Of a stretch of 64,000 nucleotides of DNA, positions 16,387 through 24,167 are shown piece after piece (the stretch's first letter is position 1; every line of letters starts with the position of its first letter). The notes beneath the pieces are model-generated. The model saw only the letters and a program-made list of their open reading frames with translations, was not told the origin of the DNA and made no database searches. Position numbers and translations under genes: made by a program. Origin of the DNA: Nocardia takedensis NBRC 100417. Its GTDB lineage: Bacteria; Actinomycetota; Actinomycetes; Mycobacteriales; Mycobacteriaceae. Location of the stretch: assembly GCF_000308695.1 (NCBI RefSeq), contig NZ_BAGG01000266.1, positions 124,001-188,000 on the forward strand. Reading direction: 5' to 3'.

Positions 16387-17628
16387 ATGAACGGATTCAG
16401 CAGGCGTGACGCGCTGCGGGCAGGCAGCGTCCTGGGCGCGGCGGGCGCACTCGCCGCGGTGACCCCGGCGCGGGCGGAACCCTGGACCTGGTCCCCGCAG
16501 GGATCGGTCGCCGGTTCCGGCGACGGCTACGACCCTTTGACGGTGTGGGACCCCGAGGCCGACGATGTGATCGCCTCGGTCATCGACCGCGGCGAGGCCC
16601 CCGCGGTCAACGACTTGTTGCGCGGCTGGACCAAGAACGGGCAGCCGCTGCCCGCCGGTCTGCCCAACGACCTGCGCGACTTCATGGAGTACGCCCGTCA
16701 GCTTCCCGAGTGGACCGACCAGGGCAAGCTCAACACGGCCGTGGAATTCAACAAGAAGCGCGGCCTGTACCTGGGCGTGCTCTACGGCCTGGCCAGCGGC
16801 ATGATGAGCAACGTCATCCCGAAGGAAGCCAAGGCGGTCTACTACTCCAAGGGCGGCCAGGACCTCAAGGACCGCATCGCCAAGACCGCCAAGCTCGGCT
16901 ACGACATCGGCGCCAACAACGCCTACGGCCCCGGCGGCGAAATGGTCGTGACCTGCGTCAAGACCCGCATGGCGCACGCGGGCGTACGGCACCTGCTCCC
17001 GCAGTCCCCGCACTGGACGGCCTCGGCCGAGGAGCAGATCCCGATCAGCCAGAACGACATCATGGTGACCTGGCACAGCCTGCCGACCACCGTGATGCGG
17101 CACCTGACCGCGTGGAAGGTCCCGATCCCGGCGCACGAGTCGGAGGCATTCCTGCACTCGTGGCAGGTGGCCGCGCACATGCTCGGCGTCAAGGACGAGT
17201 ACATCCCGAACTCCTGGGAGGAGTCCAACTCCCAGGCTTCGCAGGTGCTCGACCCGATCCTGCAGGCGACCCCCGAGGGCATCGCCCTGGCCGACCGGTT
17301 GCTGCGCCTGGGCGTGAACCTGGACCTGGCGATCCTGACCAAGCCGATCCTCGGGTCGTTCACCCGCTTCCTGCTCGGTGACAAGATCGCGGACGATCTG
17401 CACATCGGCCGTGAGGTCCTGTGGGATCCGATGCTGCGGCTGTCGTGGGGCCCGTTCATCGCCGTGCGCGAGGGACTGCTCCCGATCGTTCCGCTGGCGC
17501 CCGACGCCTACTGGCTCTTCGACGAGTTCCTGCGGCAGTTCGCGCTGGTCTACCTGTCCCAGTTCGACCTTCCGCTCAACATCCAGATCCCCACGATGAA
17601 CCGGAACATGAGCGTTCCGCCGAAGTAG
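16387..17628 (+). CDS. lcp: Latex clearing protein (rubber oxygenase, Lcp)
   Basis: A 413-residue secreted b-type haem dioxygenase that cleaves cis-1,4-polyisoprene to aldehyde/ketone-ended oligomers. A Tat signal peptide (NGFSRRDALRAGSVLGAAGA, ending near ARA) directs export of the folded protein. The mature protein follows the LcpK30 pattern: DPEADDVIASVIDRGEAPAV, EFNKKRGLYLGVLYGLASGM, then KEAKAVYYSKGGQDLKDRIAKTA. Glu147, Arg163, Lys166, Thr167 and His197 each fall one position before the LcpK30 residues E148, R164, K167, T168 and H198 as I recall them, so the catalytic set and proximal haem histidine appear complete. The start at 16387 places the twin-arginine motif at residues 6-7. The gene is divergent from an aldehyde dehydrogenase and ends at a terminator shared with phoU. 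I rate the identity as high and the substrate as likely rubber. Confidence 0.9.
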   Translation: MNGFSRRDALRAGSVLGAAGALAAVTPARAEPWTWSPQGSVAGSGDGYDPLTVWDPEADDVIASVIDRGEAPAVNDLLRGWTKNGQPLPAGLPNDLRDFMEYARQLPEWTDQGKLNTAVEFNKKRGLYLGVLYGLASGMMSNVIPKEAKAVYYSKGGQDLKDRIAKTAKLGYDIGANNAYGPGGEMVVTCVKTRMAHAGVRHLLPQSPHWTASAEEQIPISQNDIMVTWHSLPTTVMRHLTAWKVPIPAHESEAFLHSWQVAAHMLGVKDEYIPNSWEESNSQASQVLDPILQATPEGIALADRLLRLGVNLDLAILTKPILGSFTRFLLGDKIADDLHIGREVLWDPMLRLSWGPFIAVREGLLPIVPLAPDAYWLFDEFLRQFALVYLSQFDLPLNIQIPTMNRNMSVPPK

Positions 17629-17699
17629 TCGCCTCCGGCCGCGGCGGGCATCCATCCACGGATCGGGACCCGCCGCGCCGGGAACACCGCCGCGGGCCG

Positions 17700-17721
17700 G
17701 GACACGGAATCGACCGTGTCC
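17700..17721. terminator. Terminator between lcp and phoU
   Basis: GGACACGG (17700-17707) and CCGTGTCC (17714-17721) form a perfect 8-bp stem with loop AATCGA, 72 bases after the lcp stop. The right arm touches the TAG stop codon of the convergent phoU gene, so it can serve both. Confidence 0.6.
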
Positions 17722-18386
17722 TAGTTCTCGGCGGATTCGCGCTGTTCGGCGGCCCGTCCGGTGGCCACGAACACGATCCGATGCCCGACCTGCACCGCGT
17801 GGTCGGCGAAGCGCTCGTAGTAGCGGCCGATCAGCGTCAGATCGACGGCGGCGACGACCCCGTCGGCCCAGTCCTCGGCCAGGATGCGCGCCAGCAGCGT
17901 CTCGTGCAGGTCGTCCATGACGTCGTCGGCGACGTCGAGTCCGGCGGCGGTCTCGGGATCCTCGCTGGTCATCGCCTCGATCGCACCGTCGGCCAATTCC
18001 ACCGCCACCGCGGCCATCCGCGTCACCAGCGGGCGCACCGAGGCGGGCACGACCGGCGCGGGATGGCGCAATCGCGCGATCTCGGCGAGATGCTGGGCCA
18101 GCGCGCCCATGCGCGAGAGGTCCGAGACCAGCTGGATGGTGGTCACGACCTGACGCAACTCCCCGGCGACCGGCGCCTGCAACGCCAGCAGCGTCATCGC
18201 CGCCGTCTCGCAGTTCTCGCGGTCGGCCTCGAACCCCTCGCACAGATCGAGGGCGCGTTCGGCCTCGTCGAGGTCGGTGTCCAGCAGTGCGCGTCCCGCG
18301 TGCTCGACCGCGTCACGACCCCGGCGGCCCATCGCCCGCAGCACGGCGCCGAGCTCGTCGAGACTGTGACGGTAGCTGGTGCGCAT
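17721..18386 (-). CDS. phoU: Phosphate signalling complex protein PhoU
   Basis: A 221-residue protein of two PhoU three-helix bundles. The first is about residues 5-105 (SYRHSLDELGAVLRAMGRR, then QAPVAGELRQVVTTIQLVSDLSRMGALAQHLAEIA). The second is about 115-210 (DDVMDDLHETLLARI, LTLIGRYYERFADHAVQVGHRIVF). The conserved (D/E)xxxD-type metal patches are seen in LSRMGALAQH and YYERFADHA. PhoU connects the Pst phosphate transporter with the PhoR sensor kinase. Here it stands alone, without pst genes, as is common for actinobacterial phoU copies. The start at 18386 is the canonical MRTSYRHSLDEL. Confidence 0.9.
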   Translation of the reverse strand: MRTSYRHSLDELGAVLRAMGRRGRDAVEHAGRALLDTDLDEAERALDLCEGFEADRENCETAAMTLLALQAPVAGELRQVVTTIQLVSDLSRMGALAQHLAEIARLRHPAPVVPASVRPLVTRMAAVAVELADGAIEAMTSEDPETAAGLDVADDVMDDLHETLLARILAEDWADGVVAAVDLTLIGRYYERFADHAVQVGHRIVFVATGRAAEQRESAEN

Positions 18387-18497
18387 CGTTCGATTCTGCC
18401 TGTTCGCCCCCCGATCCCGCACAGCGGGCACGCCCGCCCGGTGAGTTCGTGACGTGCGTCTCCGCGATCCGGTTGCCGGCGGGAGCGAGGACCGGCG

Positions 18498-18848
18498 TCA
18501 GCGGCCGTGCGTGGGCAGTCCGCGGTGCGCGCGCAGGGCGGTGGCGTGATCGCGGAGCTTTCCGGGCAGTTCGGTGAGGTCGAGGTCGGGGTGGTGGTAG
18601 GTCAGGATGCGGGCATCGGCGCTGACCTCGAGGTGGTACCGGATGCGGGCGGCGGGGTCGACCCGCAGCATCATCCGGGCCGACGGGTCGATGCGCACAC
18701 GCAGCGCCAGTTCGTCCAGAGCGGCGGCGATCTGTGCCTGCGTTCCGTGCAGACGCGGATTCCACCACAGGCCGTGAGTGCCCGGCCACGCGAGTTCCAC
18801 CCGGCAGCTCAGCTGTCCGGCCGGACCGATTTCCGGAAATCGACGCAT
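18498..18848 (-). CDS. Conserved hypothetical protein
   Basis: A 116-residue protein that I do not recognise. It starts MRRFPEIGPAGQLSCRVELAWPG, contains LDELALRVRIDPSARMMLRVDPAARIRYHLEVSAD, and ends with a basic segment (LRAHRGLPTHGR). The middle alternates charged and hydrophobic residues as in a beta-rich fold. There are no membrane segments, signal peptide or catalytic motif. It lies 10 bases downstream of the potassium channel gene on the same strand, so the two are probably co-transcribed. This may point to a role linked to ion homeostasis, but that is speculation. Confidence 0.6.
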   Translation of the reverse strand: MRRFPEIGPAGQLSCRVELAWPGTHGLWWNPRLHGTQAQIAAALDELALRVRIDPSARMMLRVDPAARIRYHLEVSADARILTYHHPDLDLTELPGKLRDHATALRAHRGLPTHGR

Positions 18849-18858
18849 CCGACGATTC

Positions 18859-19677
18859 TCACCCGCCGCCGGCGACCATCGGGTCCGCGTCGTCGCGCAC
18901 CCGCACCGTCGGCGTGTCGAACGTGGTCGGCGTCGCGTGTCCGGCGTTCGCGCGCAGCGCGGCCATCTCCGCGCGCAACGCTCGGACCTCCGCGACCAGC
19001 GCGCCGATCTCCCGGTCGGTGTTCTCCACGTTCGCCTCGACCGTCTTCAGCTGATCGAGCACCCAACTCGTGGTGGTGCCGATCGCGAAACTGATCAGGC
19101 CGATGCCGAAGGTCATCAGGATCAGCGAGATCAGCCTGCCCTCGGTCGTGACCGGATAGACGTCGCCGTAGCCGACGGTGGTGACCGAGACGACGGCCCA
19201 CCACAGCGCGTCGCCGAACCCGGTGATCTTGGTGTCGGGCGCGTCGTGTTCGGCGTCGAAGAACGCCAGACTGCACAGCAGCAGGACCAGCACCGAACCG
19301 GAGCCGACGAACACCGACAGGCGCGCGCGGGTGGTGGTGTTGCGGTTGAGCGAACCGAGGACCAGCATCGCCGCGCGCAGCAGTCGCAGCGGACGGAACG
19401 GCGGCAGCAGCACGATGAGCAGGTCGATCGGATGGGTGCGCAGGAACCGCCACCGGTCGCCGGACAGGGCCAGGCGCACCGCGAAGTCGACCAGGAACGC
19501 CGCCCAGATCGTCACGTCGACGACGGTCAACCAGGTGTCGAGGTGCGGTGAGGCCCCGGTGTCGAGGACCTGCCAGGCGTAGACGCCCAGGAACAGGACC
19601 GCCAGCACCATCAGGGGCAGGCTCGTCGCCCGCTCCCAGCGCAGGCGTCGGGAAGTCGCGGGGGAGGTCTCGGACAT
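18859..19677 (-). CDS. Voltage-gated-type potassium channel protein
   Basis: A 272-residue ion channel subunit. Membrane segments S1 to S6 can be traced: SLPLMVLAVLFLGVYAW (S1), VVDVTIWAAFLVDFAVRLA (S2), THPIDLLIVLLPPFRPLRLLRAA (S3 and a short S4 with three Arg), LSVFVGSGSVLVLLLCSLAFF (S5), the pore helix ALWWAVVSVTTVGYGDVYP with the TVGYGD selectivity filter, and LISLILMTFGIGLISFAIG (S6). A cytoplasmic coiled coil follows (DREIGALVAEVRALRAEMAALRA), probably for tetramer assembly. The filter sequence indicates potassium selectivity; the reduced S4 suggests weak voltage dependence. Confidence 0.88.
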   Translation of the reverse strand: MSETSPATSRRLRWERATSLPLMVLAVLFLGVYAWQVLDTGASPHLDTWLTVVDVTIWAAFLVDFAVRLALSGDRWRFLRTHPIDLLIVLLPPFRPLRLLRAAMLVLGSLNRNTTTRARLSVFVGSGSVLVLLLCSLAFFDAEHDAPDTKITGFGDALWWAVVSVTTVGYGDVYPVTTEGRLISLILMTFGIGLISFAIGTTTSWVLDQLKTVEANVENTDREIGALVAEVRALRAEMAALRANAGHATPTTFDTPTVRVRDDADPMVAGGG

Positions 19678-19938
19678 GGGCTTACCTGCGTCGTTCGGCT
19701 GCGGATCGGGTGTCGCCGCAGGTCGGTCCGCTGAGGCTACCGAAGTGTCGCGCGATATCCGACCCGCCGGGGGAGCGGCGAAAATAAGTTACGGATGATT
19801 CTTTGTCTGATATGGCGCTGACATGCTCATTGGTGCTGTAAGTTACTAAGTAATCGGTTCGTAGCTGCACTGGGGTTCCCCGCCCGACAGGTGGTTCGCC
19901 GATGACCGGGCCGCTTCCGACTCCTCTCGGACGCCCGG
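19678..19938. promoter_or_regulatory. AT-rich intergenic region with TAAGTTAC elements
   Basis: This gap between two leftward genes contains a noticeably AT-rich stretch (19781-19860). TAAGTTAC occurs at 19785-19792 and 19839-19846. The second copy overlaps the palindrome TTACT-A-AGTAA (19843-19853). The same TAAGTTAC word, followed by a similar ATTCTT...GTC segment, occurs upstream of lcp at 16288. It may be the promoter/operator of the potassium channel gene. No gene is visible here. Confidence 0.4.
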
Positions 19939-19995
19939 GGACCGGGTGCGCGACGTTCGTTTCCGGCGACTCCCGAATGTCGCGCACCCCGGTCC
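19939..19995. terminator. Long stem-loop downstream of the methyltransferase gene
   Basis: GGACCGGGTGCGCGAC (19939-19954) pairs with GTCGCGCACCCCGGTCC (19979-19995), giving 16 bp with one bulged C around a 24-base loop. It lies 60 bases after the stop of the leftward methyltransferase gene and is the likely terminator of that transcript. Confidence 0.55.
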
Positions 19996-20054
19996 GAAAC
20001 CCCGCCCGGTGTCGGACCCGATCGGGTGAAGTGGTGCGGCGTGGTGGCGTGGCG

Positions 20055-20789
20055 CTACCGGTCGGGTTTGCGCCAGACCGAGACGTGGGATTCGCTGTCG
20101 CCGGTGAAGGGCGCGCCCGACCAGTCGGCGTGGCGCTGTTCGAGGGTCAGGCCCGCGAGTTCGGCCATCAGATCGCATTCCGAGGGCCACACGTAGCGGA
20201 AGTTGCTGTGGCCGTAAGTGATCGATCCGTCCGGGCGATGGTGGTAGTGGTGCGAGGCGCCCTGCTGGGTGGTCATGTCGTAGGTGTCGAACCCGGCGTG
20301 GTGCGCGCCGACGTGGAACGGCACCGCGGCTTGACTCGGCGGGAATCGGCGGATGCCGGGCACCCACAGTTCGATGACGAAGCGTCCGCCCGGCGCGAGA
20401 TGCCGCGCGGCATTGCGGAAGCAGGCGACCTGCTCGGCCTGGGTGCGCAAGTTGCCCAGACCGTTCCATACCAGCAGGACCAGGGAGAACGCGCCCGGCA
20501 CCGTGCTGGTCGCCATATCGCCCACCACCACCGGGATGTCGGCGCGCTTGGCGCGCAGTCGCTCGGCCATCGGCGCGGACAGTTCGATCCCGCTCACCGC
20601 CAGGCCGCGTTCGCGCAACGGGACGGCGACCCGACCCGTCCCGATCGCGAACTTCAGCACCGGTCCCGCGCCCGCGAGGTTCGCCAGACGATCGACCGTG
20701 GCGTCCAGTATCTTGGGGGTGGACATGAACGCGGTGTCGCGGTCGTAGCGTTGCGCGGTTTCCTCGTCCCAGACGTCGCTGCTCACCAT
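20055..20789 (-). CDS. Class I SAM-dependent methyltransferase
   Basis: A 244-residue methyltransferase with a Rossmann-type fold. The SAM-binding motif I is LKFAIGTGRVAVPLRERG (E/DxGxGxG-like). Motif II has an acidic residue after beta 2 (VSGIELSAPMAERLRAKR), then VVVGDMATSTVPGAFSLVLLVWNGLGNL and HLAPGGRFVIELWVP. This arrangement occurs in small-molecule methyltransferases. The ATG at 20789 gives a standard N-terminus (SDVWDEETAQRYDRD, as in many Nocardia methyltransferases). It stands alone, divergent from the sensor kinase gene. The substrate is unknown. Confidence 0.82.
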   Translation of the reverse strand: MVSSDVWDEETAQRYDRDTAFMSTPKILDATVDRLANLAGAGPVLKFAIGTGRVAVPLRERGLAVSGIELSAPMAERLRAKRADIPVVVGDMATSTVPGAFSLVLLVWNGLGNLRTQAEQVACFRNAARHLAPGGRFVIELWVPGIRRFPPSQAAVPFHVGAHHAGFDTYDMTTQQGASHHYHHRPDGSITYGHSNFRYVWPSECDLMAELAGLTLEQRHADWSGAPFTGDSESHVSVWRKPDR

Positions 20790-21034
20790 CAGGGTCACGC
20801 TTCCGCATCGACACCCGTGCGCGCCAGTGATTTTCGCGTCGCCGCCGACCGGGCGCAGGACGGCGCGACCGCGACCGCACGCGGTGTGGCAGAGTTGGCC
20901 GCGCGTGTGCCGGGGACGGCGCAGGCCGCGCAGTGATCGTTCAGGGCCTGCGGTCGAGGCGCCTCCGGCGGAGGCGGCCCCGCGACCGGGTGTGCGATGA
21001 CTGGGCGTCGGGCTCCTCGAGATCAGGACCAACG

Positions 21035-22600
21035 ATGATTTCCCGTTCCCGGGCCGGCAGGCCGCTGGTTCGCAGGTTGACCGTGCAGGCGTGGCTGCGA
21101 CTGGCCCTGGCCTTGATGGTCGCGCTGGTGCTGATCGGCGGCGCCGCGGGCGCGCAGGTGATCAGCCAGACCAGGGATCGCACCGCCGAACTGGTGAACC
21201 ACGTGCAGCCTTCGGTGGTCGAGGCCTACCGTTTGCAGGCCGCGTTGGTGAACCAGGAGACCGGGGTGCGCGGCTACGCGATCGCGGCCGTGCCGAGTTT
21301 CCTCGAACCGTTCGAGAACGGGGTGCGCGAAGAGCAGGGCAGTGCGAACCGGTTGCGCGAACTGCTGATCGACCACCCCGCGCTGACCGCCGACGTGGAC
21401 GCCGTGCAGGCCGCGGCGCGCCAGTGGCGCGAATCCTATGCCGAACCGCTGATCCGTTCGGCCCGTCCGGGGAACAGCGAAGCGGGCAAGGCCGCCTTCG
21501 ACCAGGTGCGGACGCGCGTCGCCGAGCAGAACGCGCGGCTCGAGCGGGCGCGCGTCACCGCCCACGAGGACATGACGCGCAGTCGGACGATCCGCAACGG
21601 TGTGCTGCTCGGGTCGGTGATCCTGGTCCTGCTCGCCGTGGCGGCGACCTTGGTGATGGCGCGGCGGCACGTCGCTGATCCGTTGCGGCAGTTGGAACAT
21701 GCCTCCCGGCGCGTCGCGTCGGGGGAGTTCGACCACCACATCCCCGCGCGCGGGCCCTCCGACGTGGCGACGACCGCGGCGGCGGTGGAGCAGATGCGCG
21801 AACGGGTGGTCGCGGAACTGGCCTCGGCGCGGTCCACCGAAGCCGAGTTGGCCAGACAGGCCGCCGCGCTGGACGCGCAGGCCATGGAGTTGCGGCGCTC
21901 GAATCTCGAACTCGAGCAGTTCGCTTACGTCGCCTCCCACGATCTGCAGGAACCGCTGCGCAAGGTCGCCTCGTTCTGCCAGTTGCTGGAGAAGAGATAC
22001 GGCGACCGACTCGACGATCGGGGGCGGCAGTACGTCGACTACGCCGTCGACGGGGCCAAACGGATGCAGGTGCTGATCAACGACCTGCTCACCTTCTCGC
22101 GGGTCGGCCGCGTCGATTCACCGGCCTCCTCGGCCCCGGTCACCTTGGACGCGGCGTTGGACGCGGCGCTGGGCAATCTGGCGGTGGCGCTGGAGCGTTC
22201 CGGCGCGCGGATCGTGCGTCCCGCCGAACTGCCCGCGCTGACCGGGGACGCGACGCTGCTGGTGATGCTGTGGCAGAACCTGCTCGGCAACGCCGTCAAG
22301 TTCGCCCATCCCGACCGTGCGCCGGTGATCGTGATCGAGGCCGAGCACACCGGCGAGGACATCCGGGTCACGGTGAGCGACAACGGCATCGGGATCGAGG
22401 CGGAGTTCGCGGAGAAGGTGTTCGTGATCTTCCAGCGCCTGCACAACCGGGGAGAGTACGAAGGGACCGGCATCGGTCTGGCGATCTGCCGCAAGATCGT
22501 GGATCACCACGGCGGCCGGATCTGGATCGACACCGACCACGTCGAGGGCGCGCGTTTCTGTTTCACGCTTCCCGCGCCGGTCGCCGCGACGGCGTCCTGA
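21035..22600 (+). CDS. Sensor histidine kinase with CHASE3 and HAMP domains
   Basis: A 521-residue membrane kinase. A first membrane helix (LRLALALMVALVLIGGAAGA, about 20-40) is followed by an extracellular CHASE3-type helical bundle (NHVQPSVVEAYRLQAALVNQETGVRGYAI, to about 180). A second helix (VLLGSVILVLLAVAATLVM), a HAMP linker (HVADPLRQLEHASRRVASGEFD) and a coiled coil come next. The HisKA box is LEQFAYVASHDLQEPLRKVASF with His302. The HATPase domain has LWQNLLGNAVKFAHP, SDNGIGIEAEF and YEGTGIGLAICRKIVDHHGG. No response regulator is adjacent, so it is an orphan kinase. The YVASHDLQEPLR type resembles kinases that feed into phytochrome or multi-step systems. The start at ATG 21035 is chosen because it begins a standard inside-positive N-terminus. 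Confidence 0.88.
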   Translation: MISRSRAGRPLVRRLTVQAWLRLALALMVALVLIGGAAGAQVISQTRDRTAELVNHVQPSVVEAYRLQAALVNQETGVRGYAIAAVPSFLEPFENGVREEQGSANRLRELLIDHPALTADVDAVQAAARQWRESYAEPLIRSARPGNSEAGKAAFDQVRTRVAEQNARLERARVTAHEDMTRSRTIRNGVLLGSVILVLLAVAATLVMARRHVADPLRQLEHASRRVASGEFDHHIPARGPSDVATTAAAVEQMRERVVAELASARSTEAELARQAAALDAQAMELRRSNLELEQFAYVASHDLQEPLRKVASFCQLLEKRYGDRLDDRGRQYVDYAVDGAKRMQVLINDLLTFSRVGRVDSPASSAPVTLDAALDAALGNLAVALERSGARIVRPAELPALTGDATLLVMLWQNLLGNAVKFAHPDRAPVIVIEAEHTGEDIRVTVSDNGIGIEAEFAEKVFVIFQRLHNRGEYEGTGIGLAICRKIVDHHGGRIWIDTDHVEGARFCFTLPAPVAATAS

Positions 22601-22640
22601 CTCTTCGTCGCGCGGGTCGACGCGGGATGGGCGGTGCCGA

Positions 22641-22665
22641 GCGCCCCGTGGACAGTGCGGGGCGC
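22641..22665. terminator. Terminator between the sensor kinase and lsr2
   Basis: GCGCCCCG (22641-22648) and CGGGGCGC (22658-22665) form a perfect 8-bp stem with a 9-base loop. It lies between the stops of the convergent kinase (22600) and Lsr2 (22688) genes. Confidence 0.5.
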
Positions 22666-22687
22666 GCCGGAAACGGGCGGACGGCGC

Positions 22688-23017
22688 TCAGTGCGCTTTC
22701 TTGTACGCTTCGACGACGTCGGCGGAGATGCGCCCGCGATTGGAGACGGCGAGATCGTTCTTGCGCGCCCACTCCCGAATCTTCTGGGTGTCCTCCCTTT
22801 CGGCGGCGGGCTTGGCCTGGCTCTTGGTCCGCGGCGCCCGGCCGACCCGGCGCGCGTTGCCGCTCCACTTCTCGAACACCGCGCGCAGCTTTTTCGCGTT
22901 GAGCGTCGACAGGTCGATCTCGTAGGCAACGCTGTCGAGTGCGAAACTCACCGTTTCCTGGGCGGGTGATTCGCCGTCGTAGTCATCGACCAGTTCTACG
23001 ATAACTTTGCGTGCCAC
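22688..23017 (-). CDS. lsr2: Lsr2 family nucleoid-associated protein
   Basis: A 109-residue H-NS-like protein of actinobacteria. The N-terminal dimerisation domain is MARKVIVELVDDYDGESPAQETVSFALDS-like (residues 1-60), with the usual YEIDLSTLNAKKLRAVFEKW. A basic linker (KSQAKPAAERED) joins it to the C-terminal DNA-binding domain: IREWARKNDLAVSNRGRISADVVEAYKKAH. The RGR loop inserts into the minor groove of AT-rich DNA. Lsr2 silences horizontally acquired and AT-rich genes. Nocardia genomes usually have more than one copy, so this may be a paralogue. It is transcribed alone. Confidence 0.93.
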   Translation of the reverse strand: MARKVIVELVDDYDGESPAQETVSFALDSVAYEIDLSTLNAKKLRAVFEKWSGNARRVGRAPRTKSQAKPAAEREDTQKIREWARKNDLAVSNRGRISADVVEAYKKAH

Positions 23018-23501
23018 AGAGATTCCTTCGCGGGGTAGGCGATCAGTTGATCTTCATGGTAGTCCGACTCCGCGCGAGAGCGGTGATCGCGCCCCGTGCT
23101 CGCCCGGTGGTCCCCGGGCAGGTCGTCGCCGTGGCGCGGTCGGCGGGGGTTCCGCATCTCCTCCCGAGAGGTAATACCTACCGGTCGGTTATTGAGAGAA
23201 CCGTTCCCGGAGTCGCCATGTCGTACCGCCGGGTGTGCGACGACATCCGCACCCGGACAATCGCTTTCGCCCACCCGTGATATTCGGTCCTCGACCGGGT
23301 GAACCGTTCTCCGGCGCCCCGCCCGGGAAATGGCCGCGGCTGTCACGGGGGTGCTGCGGGCGGAAAGGTGACCGGCCGTCGGGGGAAGTCATCCGGAAAT
23401 AATGGTGACCGCTCGGGATGACGGCGTGAATTGTCCGCTTCATCACCGCGCATCGGACCGCGCAATGCTTTGATACCCGAATGGTCGCCGTGCGGGAACA
23501 A
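23018..23501. other. Intergenic region between lsr2 and a MarR gene
   Basis: This 484-base gap has no supported gene. The part nearest lsr2 is expected to hold its promoter. A locally AT-richer stretch at 23165-23200 (GGTAATACCTACCGG...GTTATTGAG) is the best candidate, but I cannot assign hexamers with confidence. The remaining part, up to the MarR stop codon, shows no clear terminator. Confidence 0.3.
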
Positions 23502-23969
23502 TCACTCGCGGCCGGGATCGAGCGCGCTCACCATGCGGTCCAGATCGGTCAGCAGCGCGCGCAGTCGCGCGGGCGGGATCGCGGCGACCATCGTGGTTTC
23601 GAGGGAATAGACGGCCTTGCGCGCGGCGCGGAGTCGCGCGCGTCCCGATTCGGTGAGGTGGACCGGCAACGCGCGGCCGTGCTCGGCGGTCGCGGGCCGG
23701 GTGATCAGACCCGCCTGTTCGAGTCCGCGCACCACGATCGCCGAGGACTGACGGGTGACGAAGGTGCCGCGCGCGAGTTCGGCGCCCGAGATTCCGGGGC
23801 GTTCGTCGAGCAGTTCCAGGCACGAGTACTGCGGCACGGTCAGGTCGTGGTCGCGCAGCGCCTGATCCATCCGCGCGCGCAGTGCGGCGGCGGCGCGTTT
23901 GAGTCGGTAGCCGACGTGTTCGGTGACATCGGCGGCCGGGTGGGGCGGGAGCGCCTCGGAATCCTCCAT
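23502..23969 (-). CDS. MarR family transcriptional regulator
   Basis: A 155-residue winged-helix protein. The N-terminal helix is VGYRLKRAAAALRARMDQALRDHDLTVPQYSCLELL. The HTH part is PGISGAELARGTFVTRQSSAIVVRGLEQAGLITR. The wing is PATAEHGRALPVHLTESG, slightly unusual in having EHGRA where DRR is common. The last helix is LRALLTDLDRMVSAL. The start codon overlaps the inverted repeat ATGTCAA-TACT-TTGACAT, which strongly suggests autoregulation and possibly a leaderless transcript. No partner gene is next to it on the same strand, so the regulon is unknown. Confidence 0.85.
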   Translation of the reverse strand: MEDSEALPPHPAADVTEHVGYRLKRAAAALRARMDQALRDHDLTVPQYSCLELLDERPGISGAELARGTFVTRQSSAIVVRGLEQAGLITRPATAEHGRALPVHLTESGRARLRAARKAVYSLETTMVAAIPPARLRALLTDLDRMVSALDPGRE

Positions 23970-23985
23970 GTCAATACTTTGACAT
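23968..23985 (-). promoter_or_regulatory. Autoregulatory operator at the start of the MarR gene
   Basis: ATGTCAA (23968-23974), TACT, TTGACAT (23979-23985): perfect 7-base arms. The left arm overlaps the start codon of the leftward MarR gene. The 18-base palindrome is of typical MarR size and would block the start of transcription. Confidence 0.6.
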
Positions 23986-24081
23986 ATCGACCGGGCGGGC
24001 CGCCCACGACGCCTGAGGTCCGGCCGCGAAACATCCACGCCGGCGGCGCTTTCCGGGTGGAAAGCGCCGCGGGCCGCTGTC

Positions 24082-24134
24082 TTGACGGTGTGTCGGCGGT
24101 GCCCTAGCCTCGCTGCGGTGAACAGTGATCACCG
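24082..24134 (+). promoter_or_regulatory. Promoter and operator of the TetR gene
   Basis: TTGACG (24082-24087), 17 bases, TAGCCT (24105-24110) form a sigma-A promoter. Five bases after the -10 begins the palindrome CGGTGAACAGTGATCACCG (24116-24134). The same promoter architecture and operator core recur before the carboxylase gene at 25047-25099. The TetR protein therefore probably represses both its own gene and the carboxylase. Confidence 0.65.
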
Positions 24135-24167
24135 TTCGACGGTCGCTCTTCTCCGCCCGGCGTCGCG

